64,000 nt of DNA from Bicyclus anynana (Eukaryota > Arthropoda > Insecta > Lepidoptera > Nymphalidae): assembly GCF_947172395.1 (NCBI RefSeq), contig NC_069094.1, forward strand, positions 12,824,292-12,888,291. Reading direction: 5' to 3'. The translations under genes were made by a program, and so were the position numbers. The notes below the pieces were generated by a model. That model was given only the letters and a program-made list of their open reading frames with translations, was not told where the DNA came from and did not search any database. Of the stretch, positions 29,498-40,760 are shown piece after piece; position 1 is the first letter of the stretch, and each line of letters starts with the position of its first letter.

Positions 29498-29639
29498 TTG
29501 GCTGATTTAATATAAATTTTCATCATCTTTTTTAGCTGATAGGAATCTACTTCTGGACGTAGAAATGATGACTTGAAAGGACTTCCAAATACACGATCCC
29601 GAAAGAAGCCTCCCGTCAGCCAAAAAAGTCCCTTTTATT

Positions 29640-29882
29640 TCACCGACGAACTGCCCTCGCGGTTTCACCCCCCTAATTCCCGTTCCCGTGAGAATAAAAA
29701 ATAAAATAAAAAAAAAATATTGCATAAAAAATAGAAACAAGAACAAATTTTAAAATTTGTTCCTTAAGACATTCGCAAATAATTTTACATTCTAGTGATA
29801 AAAAGCAAATCGGTTCAGTAAATCCCGAGATTACTCCAAACAGAATACCTCAAAATTTATCTCTTTCTAATATTAGTTTATT
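29640..29882 (-). mobile_element. HEL-2 Helitron-like relic
   Basis: Plus strand: tcgcggtttcacccccctaa, ttcccgttcccgtgagaata, then after an AT-rich stretch attctagtgataaaaagcaa, atcggttcagtaaatcccga and atctctttctaatattagtt. Both ends are decayed. Confidence 0.6.
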
Positions 29883-30057
29883 GAACCATAGACTAATAAC
29901 AATTTTGGTCTCGCAATTTGAGATTCACAAAGTTTATTTTTTTAAATTACAACATCTTGAGCTTGAACTTATTCGGTTTAAAATTCGAACTTTCGTCCGT
30001 AAATCGAATTGTAACAAGTAATCAAAACAGTGCAACAAACAGAAAGTTCCTTTATCG

Positions 30058-30180
30058 GATTTCAATATCGTTTGAAGTAGCGTGTTTCCATACAATTGGT
30101 ATTCTATCGTAGATTGCCCGAGTTCTTGAGTCAATTTGTTTGTTATTCATACACTTTCCACTGGAGAAGTTGATTTTACA
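30058..30180 (+). repeat. dispersed repeat C, second copy
   Basis: tttcaatatcgtttgaagta, gcgtgtttccatacaattgg and gttattcatacact align with 28972-29095. Confidence 0.65.
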
Positions 30181-30309
30181 ACCATGTTTTTTTATTATTT
30201 TAATGTCGTAGTCATTTCGAAATTGTTTTGAAGCGCACAGTGCCAAAAAGCGGACTTGACTGTAAACGTTACAGCCTACGAGGATCGATTTAAAAAATAT
30301 TTACAATTG

Positions 30310-30562
30310 TGTACCTCTGCTTTCAATTTGGACGGTTATAGGTTCGAATCTGGCCTGGGGCATGCACCTCCAACTTTTCAGTTATGTGAATTTTAAGAAA
30401 TTAAATATCACGTGTCTCAAACGGTGAAGGATAAACATATTCAGGAAATCTGCATACCTAAGAATTTCCTCCATTATCTACGCGTGTGAAGTCTGCCAAT
30501 CCGCGTGGTCGAGTCCTTCGACTTGTTTTGGATTATTTGTCTAACCCCACTCACACACAAAA
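30310..30562 (+). mobile_element. SINE-B, decayed
   Basis: Starts in the head (gtacctctgctttcaatttg), with box B GGTTCGAATCTGG. Then atgcacctccaacttttcag, gtgtctcaaacggtgaagga and gtgtgaagtctgccaatccg. The last 50 bp are rearranged or lost. Confidence 0.85.
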
Positions 30563-31437
30563 ACTATCAATAGTCCAGCAGTATCCAGACCAATACGCTT
30601 TGTCAAAACATAGATTAACCTGCGCTAACAGTATTTCGCATCGATGGGGTCACTACTGAGCACTATCATTTACATCCCAAAATCGATGTGCATACAAGAA
30701 GCTTTTGGTCACAGATTTTTTAATTTTAATAATTCATTTCTTGTCGTAGTATCTCAATGGAAACATTTGTAAGCAATGCACAAATGTACCAATATTGGTA
30801 CAACCACGTGCACAATACAAAGTAGGTAGCTACTCGTAAATGCAGCTATATCGGGAACGAAATTAGAAATTCAAAAGGCGATGAATTTAAAAGACAAGAC
30901 GCTCCTGTTCTAAGACTTAAAGAGGGGGTGGAAAAACGAGGAGAATATTCGTTTTCTATTCGCTTGCCGCATTCGATTTCAATTTCTGGATAATCGAGAT
31001 CTTGCTCAATTGAACACTCGATTACTCGTTTACGAGGACACCCTCGGTGTTTGAGTTTGCCAAGTTTGATTGCGTTTGCATTGCGCGGGGATATTATCTG
31101 GGAATAAAATTAATGGTTCAGGAATTAGGGCCGCACCTATAACTTGTTTAATGTGGTGAAAACGGTGCTGCTGCAGGATTTGTATTTGCGTAATCGCACT
31201 TTGGGTTAATGCTCCGTGAGTGTTAGGTAATTGCACTGCGGTTTGTATAAAATACAGATTATCTTGAATACATTTGTGTGTACTCGTATATCTTGTCTGT
31301 TTTAACAAGATTTAATTCTTGCGATAGTTATCCTGCGACTGTTTGAGTTGAAGTTTTGCCATTAAAGTTTCGATGACAATACATGGCTTTTGGTCATTCC
31401 AAATTCAATTACCATCAATTTTGACATTTTTTGCAAA
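30563..31437. other. no recognisable feature
   Basis: Mixed-composition sequence. A 92-codon minus-strand frame (31030-31308) has no motif. Confidence 0.5.
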
Positions 31438-31779
31438 CGCAAAAAGAGGGGTGTTATAAGTTTGACGTCGATGTCTGTCTCTGCGTGTGTGTCTGCCTGT
31501 AGTAGCTCTCAAACGGATGGACCGATTTGAATGCGGTTTTTTAGTTTGAAAGCTAATTTCATTGCGACGGTTCTTAGCCATGTTTGTCCAGCAATGTAAG
31601 TGTATCAGGTCTTTTCAAAGTATTCACAATATTATGACAAATATTGTGAATACATAACCCTTGTTCAACATTGGTTTACTTATTTTTTTAATACACTTTT
31701 GAAGCTTCTGCTAAAAATATACAACATTCGAAAATACAAATAGAAGGAGGTGAAATTGGGGTTGAAAGTAATCCGCTAG
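31438..31779 (+). mobile_element. HEL-3 Helitron-like element with internal palindrome
   Basis: The left part matches 8733-8830 (aacgcaaaaagaggggtgtt, ataagtttgacgtcgatgtc, ctcaaacggatggaccgatt). The right end is aaattggggttgaaagtaat ccgCTAG followed by T. The interior has a perfect 13-bp inverted repeat, tattcacaatatt/aatattgtgaata (31621-31652), with a 6-base loop. Confidence 0.75.
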
Positions 31780-32045
31780 TCTATAATATTATAGTAATAA
31801 GATATCATTAATAAGTTATCTCGTTGAGAACTATCTATCCTGGAATAACGACGTACGAGTACCTGGAAGTCTGTCGTGTCAAGTCGCAGCCTACTACAAG
31901 GTTCAAGTGGCCAGTGGGGCTGGGATTTGCTAATTAACAAATGCAGCGCCGCGTACGCTGACTTTTTGATCTTAATTTGCCTTTTTGCTCCTAATTTTAC
32001 TTTTCAGTTTTATGTTCTTGGAATTTTATGAACTGATTTGAAATC

Positions 32046-32350
32046 GTCGTTATCAACCCATATTCGGCTCACTGCTGAGCTCGAGTCTCCTCTCAGAATG
32101 AGAGATTAGGCCAATAGTCCACAACGCTGGCCCAATGCGGGTTAGTAGAATTCACACACGCAGAGAATTAAGAAAATTCTCTGGTATGCAGGTTTTTTCA
32201 CGATGTTTTCCTTCACCGTTTGAGACAGGTGATATTAATTTCTTAAAATGCACACAACTGAAAAATTGGAGGTGCATTCCCCGGATCGGATTCGAACCCA
32301 CACCCTCCGGAATCGGAGGCAGAGGTCATATCCACTGGGCTATCACAGTC
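32046..32350 (-). mobile_element. SINE-B, full length
   Basis: Reverse SINE-B from cgttatcaacccatattcgg to gggctatcacagtc with both promoter boxes recognisable. A short open frame on the plus strand here is only repeat sequence. Confidence 0.94.
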
Positions 32351-32514
32351 TACAAATTCTTTTTCACGATTTTAAATAGTTGGGTAATATCTGGGCTTTC
32401 CACTTAGGTGTTTTTTTTTTCTTTTGCTATGTGATTTTCGCAAAGAAGTGTTCTTTATAATCCACACGCAGGCATTTGCTTGTCCAAAATAGTTTTTTAG
32501 TCATATAACGGCAC

Positions 32515-33715
32515 AACGTATTAGAAAGAAAGAAGGAAAGAAAAGAAAGAAAGAAAAAAACATTTATTTAAAAAATTGTGCCATACACCACAATGCCTAA
32601 CTAAGCACTATTGTTGTGTCTGATGCTTCAACCACCTGATCAATTGAAAAACAAAACTAAAGTAGTTGAAGCATCAAAAACCACTTCGTTATGTTTGGCA
32701 CAACCTTGAAAAAAGGTAACAGCTCAGCATTGTGCCGCATAAACCAAGCAAAGTACTTGGCCAAGCGGCGCTGATTTTCAGCTGCTACCTCGATCCAGGT
32801 GACACCACGGAAATACATAGCCACAGTGACAATATGCTATATTATTACCTTTAAATTAAAAACAAACAACCTTGAATTAATATGCTAAATAATAGGACTA
32901 CGCTAAACAAATAAAAGTGTTTCAACAAATTAAGCAACAATATAAAATTAAAAGGTATAAATAAAACACACACACACATACACAATAATGATAAGCCTTA
33001 TATCTAACAATCTACGAGTATAATAATTGAAACATGAAATGAGGAAATAAAATAAAAATAAAAACAAAAAGAAAAAAGAAAATATTTTTTTTGCATTAAC
33101 TAGTTTACAAAACTACTGTAGTATGTACCTAAATAACGAAATCTATGAAGATTACTAGGAAATTTCATTCACTAAAGAAGTGAAAACTCGCCACGCCACA
33201 TAATCCTGTAATTCCTCCTGTTTGCTAAGCAAATATCTTTTTAATTTCTTCTTAAATGTAAACTTACTCTTAAGGTTCTTTATAGGCGGAGGGATATTAT
33301 TCCAGCATTTAGTGGCGGAGTACGTGAATGAGCCCCTAAAAGCTGCAGTACGATGAAAAGGGACTCGAAGCACATTACGACAAGTTCGTAGACCCCTTTC
33401 ATTGTCACTAGACCAATTCAACTTATTAAATAAATAAGGTGGCTTGCCCAGTTTGATAACGCCAAAGAGAAGACCTGCAAGATGCAATTTTCTCCTAGAC
33501 CTCATTTTTAACAACCGGTGATAGTTTAGAAAAGGAGTAACATGAGTTCTGGAGGGAATGTCAAAACAAAATCTTGCACATGCATTCTGCACTCTTTGTA
33601 TGAGACGCTTTGTACGACACAAAAGCCGAGGTCCGAAGACAACGTCAGCGTAGTTAAGTTTAGACAGCACCAAAGCCTCTACTAGCTGCGTACGTAATTC
33701 AATTGAATATACGTA
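32515..33715 (-). mobile_element. LINE-M, 3' end of a CR1/L2-like element
   Basis: The minus-strand 3' tail shows on plus as attagaaagaaagaaggaaa followed by aaacatttatttaaaaaatt, giving a TTTC-rich tail. About 590 bp of 3' untranslated sequence follows, then the coding end (33155 to at least 33710). 5'-truncated. Confidence 0.85.
33155..33710 (-). pseudogene. LINE-M reverse transcriptase C-terminus
   Basis: Open frame of at least 172 codons, continuing upstream of the first TTG codon with in-frame ELRTQLVEAL. It contains LSKLNYADVVFGP, RLIQRVQNACARFCFDI and, near the end, YSATKCWNNIPPPIKN then FTFKKKLKRYLLS. The pattern of a terminal W-N-x-I/L-P segment and F-K-x-K-L-K-x-Y-L is typical of CR1/L2-clade reverse transcriptases, downstream of the catalytic domain. 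The catalytic part is missing. No stop in what remains, so the copy is not very old. Confidence 0.85.
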
Positions 33716-34246
33716 TTATATATTTATTATTTTAGCAGATAAGTACGTACGTACGTATAAGATAATACTTTGCCTGCATCGAACGCATATATAGAAGCAG
33801 CATATGCCATCATACATTTTCAATGCTAGCTCTCAGGTGTCTTGGTTTGTTCCGAAATTTTTGATAATTATCGTCATATTTCAACGAAATAATAAAATTA
33901 ATCCATTCATAAAAATCAAACTATTTACAGGTTTTTTTTACTAAGAAGGAACGAACAAAAGTTACTATAGCAGAAACTTTTGTTAGAATTGTTTTAAAAA
34001 AACAATCTTAGAAATTGCTACCAGCGAGGCTGTAAAGTTTACCTTTTGTATTATTGTTTCTTTTTTAAAGTCTTGTTATCCTAGTATAGGAGCATAATAA
34101 AGTAACAGCTTGTTACAGTCTGAGAGCTCTACTGTGCTCAAGCAACCGGCTGAGATGAAAATTTACTAATTAACAAACGCAGTTTCGCCTTGAGTTCAAA
34201 CAGTTTTTTATTTATTGAGGAATTTCACGTAGCTACGCTTTTTATT
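33716..34246. other. no recognisable feature
   Basis: AT-rich; a short cgtacgtacgta run at 33746. Nothing else. Confidence 0.5.
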
Positions 34247-34522
34247 CATCATTAAAAACCTATATTCGGCTTACTGTTTTGCACGAGTCTCTTCTCAGTA
34301 TCAGAGGGATTAGGTTAATAGTCCACCACGCTGGCCCAATGCGGATAGGCAGTCTTCAAATACGTAGAGAACTGTCAGGTATGAAGATTTCCTCACAACG
34401 TTTTTCATTCATCGTTTAAAAAACTTAGAAATATTTAGAGGTGCATGCTCCGGACCGGATTCCAATGGATCTGATCGGATCGAAACGAAAGCAGTGGTCA
34501 TATCCACCGGGCTACCACAGCT
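34247..34522 (-). mobile_element. SINE-B, decayed full-length copy
   Basis: Reverse SINE-B: attaaaaacctatattcggc, ttaatagtccaccacgctgg, cctcacaacgttttt, ccggaccggattccaatgga and ccgggctaccacagc. Many substitutions and a partly lost middle. Confidence 0.86.
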
Positions 34523-34779
34523 GTAAGCTTTTTACTGTTACTGTAATATTAATAACTAAATTAAGAATTGGCCCTCTTAGTTTTTATTCACCCACAAGTT
34601 AAACAACAATACCCTTAATCAAGATCTCATTTAACCCCATAGCGGTAAACTAAACATAATAATTCTTAAAACATATTATGTATTATGTTTAATTGATCGT
34701 TACTTACAAATTTTCAAAAGTACAGCTGGAAAAGCTTGAAAGTTTTTCGGGAATTTCCAATTTTGTATAAATAAATGGC

Positions 34780-34960
34780 CCAATATAAAAAATTAAGGAT
34801 TTTCTATACATATTTTCAACCCCTATTTTACCCTTTATATTTTTATTTTTACAACAAATAGTAGACTATATTTTGTTCCAGGATTAAATTTATCTGTATA
34901 CCAAAATTCAAGGTAATTCCATATACTTTTAGGAATTTTAATTACGAAACTAGACTCGAG
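34780..34960 (-). mobile_element. HEL-3-like relic
   Basis: aattaaggattttctataca, tattttcaacccctatttta and atttttacaacaaatagtag resemble the reversed HEL-3 interior (compare 44640-44790). No termini. Confidence 0.5.
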
Positions 34961-35784
34961 GTTTTATTTGGTAATTTTTTCATCCATTATTCCATAACAT
35001 AAAAAGCTTTAGAAGCGTTCATTTTGCTCTTTGGGATAAATATTACCTTTAATTTCGGCAAAGAGAGTTTAAACAAGTTATTTTCGACGTAACAGCCAGT
35101 CAGATAAGTCATTTATTTTGTAAATGATTTCGCTGGAAGGTAAATCAATCCTTTGAGAGAAATCAAAAGTAATTTGTGATATTTTTAATATATCCGTAAT
35201 ATTATTAATGTTAAAGTGTATCTGTTTGTTGATTAATTTTGACGACAATATTGATAATGCTGTTATTTTACAATATTTAAAGAACGGGGTTCCATATTCT
35301 GTAGCATCAATAAGTAGATTTTTTTTCTGGAATTCGTTATAATTATTGTAATTGGTTATTTAGTTAAGATAGTCAACAAGCTATTTCTGTACTTATGTCA
35401 TTCGTTTTTTGTTTAATTTTTCTTATTTTGGTTTATTTTTACTGTGGTGTTTGTTTCTTTTTCATTTTTATGTAACTTCTTAATTAGTGTCTAGTAGTTC
35501 TTAATTCTTAATTTGTCCGTAGTAATTAATAATAAATAAATAAATAAAATAATAAATAAATAGGTGTGTTCGTCGGCTTCGGTCGCGGTTAGTTAACCAT
35601 TCTATCGACAAAAATGTAACGATAAGCAATTTAGCGTACTATGATGCCGATGAATTATGATGATAACATACTTGTACCAAGAATCATCATGAGGGTTAAG
35701 TTAAGTAGGGAGTTTTATCCGGTCTGTATAGTAATAGCAAAACAGATAAGTTATTCATAGTTAATACAAAAATTCATCATCAAT
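34961..35784. other. no gene; AAAT-rich run at 35525-35562
   Basis: AT-rich. The aataaataaataaataaaat run could be a decayed LINE tail, but no body is recognisable upstream. Confidence 0.45.
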
Positions 35785-36144
35785 ATCCGGTCTAAGAATT
35801 TTTACAATTTTTTTATGTCTGTCCGTGTTTTTTTGTTATTCGGGCATCACGCTGAAACTACTGAATGAATTCAAATGAAACTTGGCATGGTTTAAAACCA
35901 TAATATGGAGATGCATAAAGGATACCTTTTATTGCGAAAATAAAATAAGAAGGGGGTGAAATAGGGGTTGAAAGTTTGTATGTAAAGTTCTTCATTTTTA
36001 GAGTTACATTTTTAAAAATTTATTCATAAATCATAAAAAATACGAAATATTTAATTCGATTTTTTTTTAATTCAACCCTTGGTGAAATAGAGCTTGTACG
36101 CTTACATTCATTTCCACGCGGACGAAGTCGCGGGCGTCCGCTAG
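35785..36144 (+). mobile_element. HEL-3 Helitron-like element
   Basis: Ordered match to 11045-11405: tctgtccgtgtttttttgtt, attcgggcatcacgctgaaa, ctactgaatgaattcaaatg, aataggggttgaaagtttgt. Intact 3' end with GCGGACG...CGTCCGC hairpin running into CTAG and followed by T. The 5' end is not clear. Confidence 0.85.
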
Positions 36145-36454
36145 TTATAAAATAAAGGATAAATAAAGGCTTTGATGAGTAGACCAAGCAGTATATTTGC
36201 CAGTAACATTAGTAAAACATCTCCTGTGACTCAGCGAGGTACCTGCTTAGTTTGTTAATTAGTAAAGCATCCCTGTTAGTCACTGGGACGTAAAGGGCCT
36301 TTGAGTCGGTGCAATACATTTTCAGTTACCTGGTAACTATAAGGGTAACAACTAGTTAGGGTAATGGTAGTCAACCGACTGACTGGTTAAGTAACGTTGA
36401 CTACACTATTAAGGTATAACTGCCTCTTTTGGCTTGTGGTTGGCTGGTGCAAAA
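36145..36454. other. no recognisable feature
   Basis: Nothing supported on either strand. Confidence 0.5.
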
Positions 36455-36599
36455 AAAGGAATATCTCGGGAACCACCGGAGCGATTGCCGAGTTTGGGGG
36501 CGCGTTAGACGTGGGCCGACGAGCGACACAGCCCAACACCAAGATCAAAACGATCGGACTTCAATGGGATGAAATATCGCAAGAAAGGGCGACTCTTCG
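36455..36599 (+). repeat. 145-bp direct repeat, copy 1
   Basis: gaatatctcgggaaccaccg to gaaagggcgactctt. Copy 2 is at 36803. The two share long exact blocks (gagtttgggggcgcgttaga, tgggatgaaatatcgcaaga). The GC-rich composition contrasts with the surroundings. The open frame across it translates both copies, but the differences between copies change residues freely, so coding is not supported. Confidence 0.88.
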
Positions 36600-36802
36600 A
36601 TCTGGGTTAGCCATCAAAACGCTCGCAAACCGTGTAAAGACCAAGGAACGATCGCGCAAACGGCGTGGCGTAGCTACTTGAGACGAAATTGGTACAATAA
36701 AAGTGAAAAACCCGGAACTTGAAAGGTACAGAAACCAATGGTATATTACGATATAAGAGGGCTTAGGTGCACTTTTTCGATATGAAAAATCGAGTTTTTG
36801 TC

Positions 36803-36945
36803 AAATATCTCGGGAACCACCAGAGCGATTACCGAGTTTGGGGGCGCGTTAGACGCGGGCCGACGAGCGCCACAGTTCAACACCAAGATCAAAACGGTCG
36901 GACTTAAATGGGATGAAATATCGCAAGAAAGGGCGACTACTAAAA
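36803..36945 (+). repeat. 145-bp direct repeat, copy 2
   Basis: aaatatctcgggaaccacca to gaaagggcgactact, about 90% identical by eye to copy 1 and 347 bp downstream of it. The intervening sequence is not duplicated, so this is a spaced pair rather than a simple tandem. Confidence 0.88.
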
Positions 36946-37274
36946 AAAATACGTTTTTTCTTAAAAAGAAAAATCTTAATAGCAGCCTGGAGTAAGGAAC
37001 CCCCTTGCCTCGGAGAGCACGTAAAGTCGTCGGTCCTGCTACTAATCTGTCGTGTCGATCTACCGTCCCATCGGACTATGATAGTGAAGGAATAGAGATT
37101 GTATCTGTGCTTGCACGCACTTATGCACTATATCATCTTCTGCGTACATGGTTAATCTCAAAAATTATATTGGCCACCGTGACCGAAAAAAAAATTATTA
37201 AATAATCCGGTGGAAGCATATTATATTGTTAAAGGAGTACTTCCTTCAACCACCAATCAAATTCAGTGCGTTTT
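36946..37274. other. no recognisable feature
   Basis: Short overlapping frames without motif; nothing supported. Confidence 0.5.
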
Positions 37275-37510
37275 TTTTATTCAATGACAAGGTCTTGACT
37301 GAGATAGTGACGATGCCATCGAGGATTGTAGTTGGATTTCTTTCTTTCCATACCTCTGACGGTTTCTGCAAAAGGAATACCTACCGGAAAGCTAAATCGC
37401 TTGGCAGTAATTTATTTCTTAGGGTAGTAACTGTACCAATTTAGAAAATATCAATTTAGAAAAATCATAAATTAACCCAAGCTGGGAATTGAACCCCTGG
37501 ACCCTGAACC
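37275..37510 (-). mobile_element. SINE-A, highly diverged
   Basis: Plus strand: ttttattcaatgacaaggtc, ggaaagctaaatcgcttggc, ttagggtagtaactg, taacccaagctgggaattga and acccctggaccctga follow the reversed SINE-A in order. Heavy mutation makes it the oldest SINE-A copy in the window. Confidence 0.7.
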
Positions 37511-37864
37511 TCAAATGAATAAAAAATTCCCATTAAGTAATTAATATAAAAAACGGTTATTATAAAATTGATATGGTCGTCGGATTCATTTTCGGACATG
37601 TATCGTGTGTGTTTTATTCTTAAAGCCGCAGGTCATTAAAATACGAGATGTCGTCGATAGTGACTGCCCACGACTGATGCACCTCATTTTAAGCCTCTGC
37701 CCCGCGCGCACGATTTCACATCCACCTAGTCCTTCGTCCCTCATCGCCTGCATGCCATCGGAGTTTCATCAACGAGCTAGCCTAGCTATACTCGTATCTG
37801 CGCCGGAGAGGTTGTCAAAATATTCTGATTAGTCAAATTTTAAAAGCGTAACTAACTTTATATT
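37511..37864. other. no recognisable feature
   Basis: The 75-codon plus-strand frame at 37605-37832 has no motif. Confidence 0.5.
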
Positions 37865-37990
37865 ATTTTTTTTTTATTCTTTACAAGTTAGCCCTTGAAT
37901 ACAATCTCACCTGATAAGTGATGATGCATTCTATGATTAAAGCGGCCTAACTTGGTAGGAGGAGGATCAAAATCCACACCCCTTTCATTC
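37865..37990 (-). mobile_element. SINE-A, 3' part only
   Basis: Reverse: tttttattctttacaagtta, gcccttgaatacaatctcac, aggaggaggatcaaaatcca and cacccctttc. The copy stops there; head and middle are absent (5' truncation). Confidence 0.9.
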
Positions 37991-38329
37991 GCATTTATAA
38001 TCAGGCTTTTGTTTTAAATAGAATAGGGACAAAAAAAATATTATCTCCTACTAAAAATACCGAGCATTAGTAACAAAAATCCACTAGTGTGACAGAAAAG
38101 AAGCGATGATTTTAAAAATACTCCTAAGTCCAGTGCAATTATCCTCGGCATTTTAAATACGACTAATAAGGTCGTGAAACAGACAAAATCAGATTCAAAA
38201 AGAGCTTCCGTTAAGTAGTTTTCCTAGTTCCATCTGAGGGCTATTGCATTTTTAAGAATGTAGTGTTGGTTACATTTAAATCTTTCAGGTTTCATCCTTG
38301 GTAAAATTACTAACAAAACCCTTCGTCAT
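37991..38329. other. no recognisable feature
   Basis: AT-rich; nothing supported. Confidence 0.5.
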
Positions 38330-38535
38330 TCATCATTATCAACCCATATTCGGCTCACTGCTGAGCTCGAGTCTCCTTTTAGAAATATTTTAAGAAATTA
38401 AATATCACGGGTCTCCAACGGTGAAGGAAAAATATCATGAAAAAACCTGCACACTAGAGAATTTTCTTAATTCTCTGCGTGTGTGAAGTCTGCCAATCCG
38501 CATTGGACCAGCGTGATGTACTATTGGCCTAACCC
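38330..38535. mobile_element. SINE-B with an inverted segment
   Basis: 38330-38377 is the SINE-B 3' end in reverse (atcaacccatattcggctca, ctgctgagctcgagtctcct). From 38385 the element reads in sense (ttaagaaattaaatatcacg, ggtgaaggaaaaatatcatg, ctctgcgtgtgtgaagtctg, ttggcctaaccc) and ends just where the inverted piece would begin. The last 50 bp of the SINE have therefore been turned round and placed upstream. Confidence 0.85.
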
Positions 38536-38570
38536 AATAATATAAAAAATACGTAGCAAACACGTAATAT

Positions 38571-38800
38571 GGACGTCCACTCTTGGATCTACGAGTATGC
38601 CTCTTGTAATGACTTTAAAAACCACAGTCCTTAAAAGTCATTATAAGAGCTAAAAGCTTCCAGAAACTCCCTGTTATTACCCACTTGATCTCATTAGGTA
38701 ACCTATTAATGAAGTAAACTTACACTTCACTTTTCGTTGTGAAAACGCTATGATTCCTGCACCTTGGGACCCTCTACTACAAGCTAACTAACGAACTACA
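38571..38800 (-). mobile_element. RTE-A2 3' end, diverged
   Basis: atatggacgtccactcttgg, tatgcctcttgtaatgactt, agaaactccctgttattacc, cacttgatctc and gcaccttgggaccc follow the reversed RTE-A2 end with many changes. Confidence 0.7.
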
Positions 38801-39459
38801 AGCAACTCTGAAGCAGAACTGTGAAGCTCTGCTTCAGATTTGGCTTAATAAAGGCTTTTTTAGATTTGGCTCATTGATGTAAGAGGATAAAAAACTTAAT
38901 AAGAAAAAGCTTGAATTCCGCGCGAACTAAATCGCAAAGCAATATCTAGTTGCTAATAAACGAGAAAAACGCTTTTAAATCTTTGTCTTACAGAATTTCT
39001 TTAGAGAATTCTAAAAATGTATCTTCAATGTCTTCATTCTACACGGAAAATAGTTCTCAAAGTAGCACTTAATTAATGGTTAACGGCCGTGCCAATTCCA
39101 TTGTTGGGGAAAAAGTTCAAGAATCTCTGTACAAAGGCCTGAAAAGTAGTGGAAGTGGGTATTTGTAAAAGAGCATTAACAATGTCTGTCTTTCAGTTCC
39201 TTGGCGGAGCTCGTGACGTCCACCAAAAAACTGGGTCGACTTATTGTACGGGCACTTATACTTTTACTACTTTTATCAAAATTCTGACAGTTTCAGCAAG
39301 GATCGTGAATGGAACGTAATTCCGCCATGTTTGTTTCTGCCATCAAATAAGATGGCTTCTTCAATCAACCTTCCTAACTAATTAGGAACCTTAAAATTAT
39401 TTATTTATTATGTTATCCTTCGCGAAAAGCCGACGAACTCATGCGACAATGTCACCTAA
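38801..39459. other. no recognisable feature
   Basis: Nothing supported. Confidence 0.5.
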
Positions 39460-39620
39460 AGAAAGCTGATACTGAAACTAAAAATATTTTTTTAGATTTT
39501 TTCTCTGCCTGTCCGTGTGTTTTTTGTTATTCACGCTGAAACTACTGAATGAATTCAAATAAAACTTTTACTCGGTTTGAGACCATATTATAGCATAAAT
39601 CTTTCCGGATGAAGTCGTAA
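39460..39620 (+). mobile_element. HEL-3 Helitron-like fragment
   Basis: gctgatactgaaactaaaaa, ttctctgcctgtccgtgtgt, gctgaaactactgaatgaat and ctcggtttgagaccatatta match 11060-11190. It then jumps to a decayed ccggatgaagtcgtaa, implying a large internal deletion. Confidence 0.75.
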
Positions 39621-40444
39621 AACTAATATATCTAATAGGAAGTCCTTAAAAAGCGATTACAGTAATTAAACCATCTTAGTAGTAGGCACAGAACGTGGGA
39701 TTCGATGGTATGTGAATAAGGTTAGAGTATCAACAATTGGTCGTGTCTGATCCGTTAGTTTTGGAGCTTATCCGATAGAACCTTTAATAGTTTAACGCTT
39801 ATAAGATTAATCGCCCGAGCAATTTGAGCGGGCGGATCGAACCCCTGAATAATGCTTGAATTAGTTGTAATTTTCTTCTACCCGCAGTTCTGAAGCGATT
39901 AAGTTCATTAGAACTTATTTACTCGAGCTTACATACATTCAACAGAAAACTGTTCAGTGGAAATTCTTTTTAAAAACTCTACTTTAAAGTCATTACAAAG
40001 CAAAAAGTGAATTATATTTAAACACATATTTTTAAGCCGATTGCTAATTCTGTACCTACTATGTGCATACTTTGTAGACCTTAGAAAACCAACGTGTATA
40101 ATTTAATTATAATACACTTACAGTAGTAACCAAACTTCCCGATAAACTGATTATAGGTATGACTTTGACTTTGAAGATTAGAATAATTTTTAAATGGATC
40201 GATAATGAAATTGATGGATACAAGCAGGGCAAGCGAGAACAAAATTTTAATTGAAACCTAACTACAAGAGTTAATAATAATCAGACGATTTAATCAAAAG
40301 CACAGCTGGGTTGCCCATTAATTTGTTTCTTTAATCAGTTTTTATAATTACCGAATTGTATAGTATAGTTATATATAGTATAGTAGTATAGTTTCAGATC
40401 TAAGGAGTAAAATGCGTCCCATAGGGTGAAAACTTCTTCCCTCA
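39621..40444. other. no recognisable feature
   Basis: AT-rich; nothing supported. Confidence 0.5.
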
Positions 40445-40463
40445 TCTATACTAATATTATAAT
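40445..40463 (+). mobile_element. Helitron 5'-end fragment
   Basis: TCTATACTAATATTATAA is the HEL-1/HEL-2 5' terminus; what follows is not Helitron. Confidence 0.7.
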
Positions 40464-40483
40464 GTCATGCTTAGAGTTTCTCT

Positions 40484-40760
40484 GCGTGCTCGAATCAGAA
40501 ATGAGTAGATCCGATGAAGAAGTCGCAAAGATGAAGCTGTGGCCTTTGCCACATCGTTCGAAAGGACGATGGATTATGGGGTCCCAAGGTGCTAGAATGG
40601 CGACCCCGCACTGGAAAGCAACCCCTCACTAGGTGGATCGAAGTCATCAAGCGCGTTGCAGGGAGCCGCTGGATGCTGGCGGCTCGAGACCTTTTTGTTT
40701 GGAAATCCATGCAAGAGATATGTCCATCGGCTGTTAATAATGATGATGATGAATATCTTA
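40484..40760 (+). mobile_element. RTE-A2 3' end
   Basis: Sense copy: gctcgaatcagaaatgagta, tcgaaaggacgatggattat, ggtgctagaatggcgacccc, aggtggatcgaagtcatcaa and gtttggaaatccatgcaaga. It ends in an aatgatgatgatga tail. The reading frame is broken. Confidence 0.87.

Noticed and set aside
36397..36681. 94-codon open frame as a gene
   Set aside because: It lies over the 145-bp direct repeat, and differences between the two copies change residues freely, which does not suggest protein constraint.
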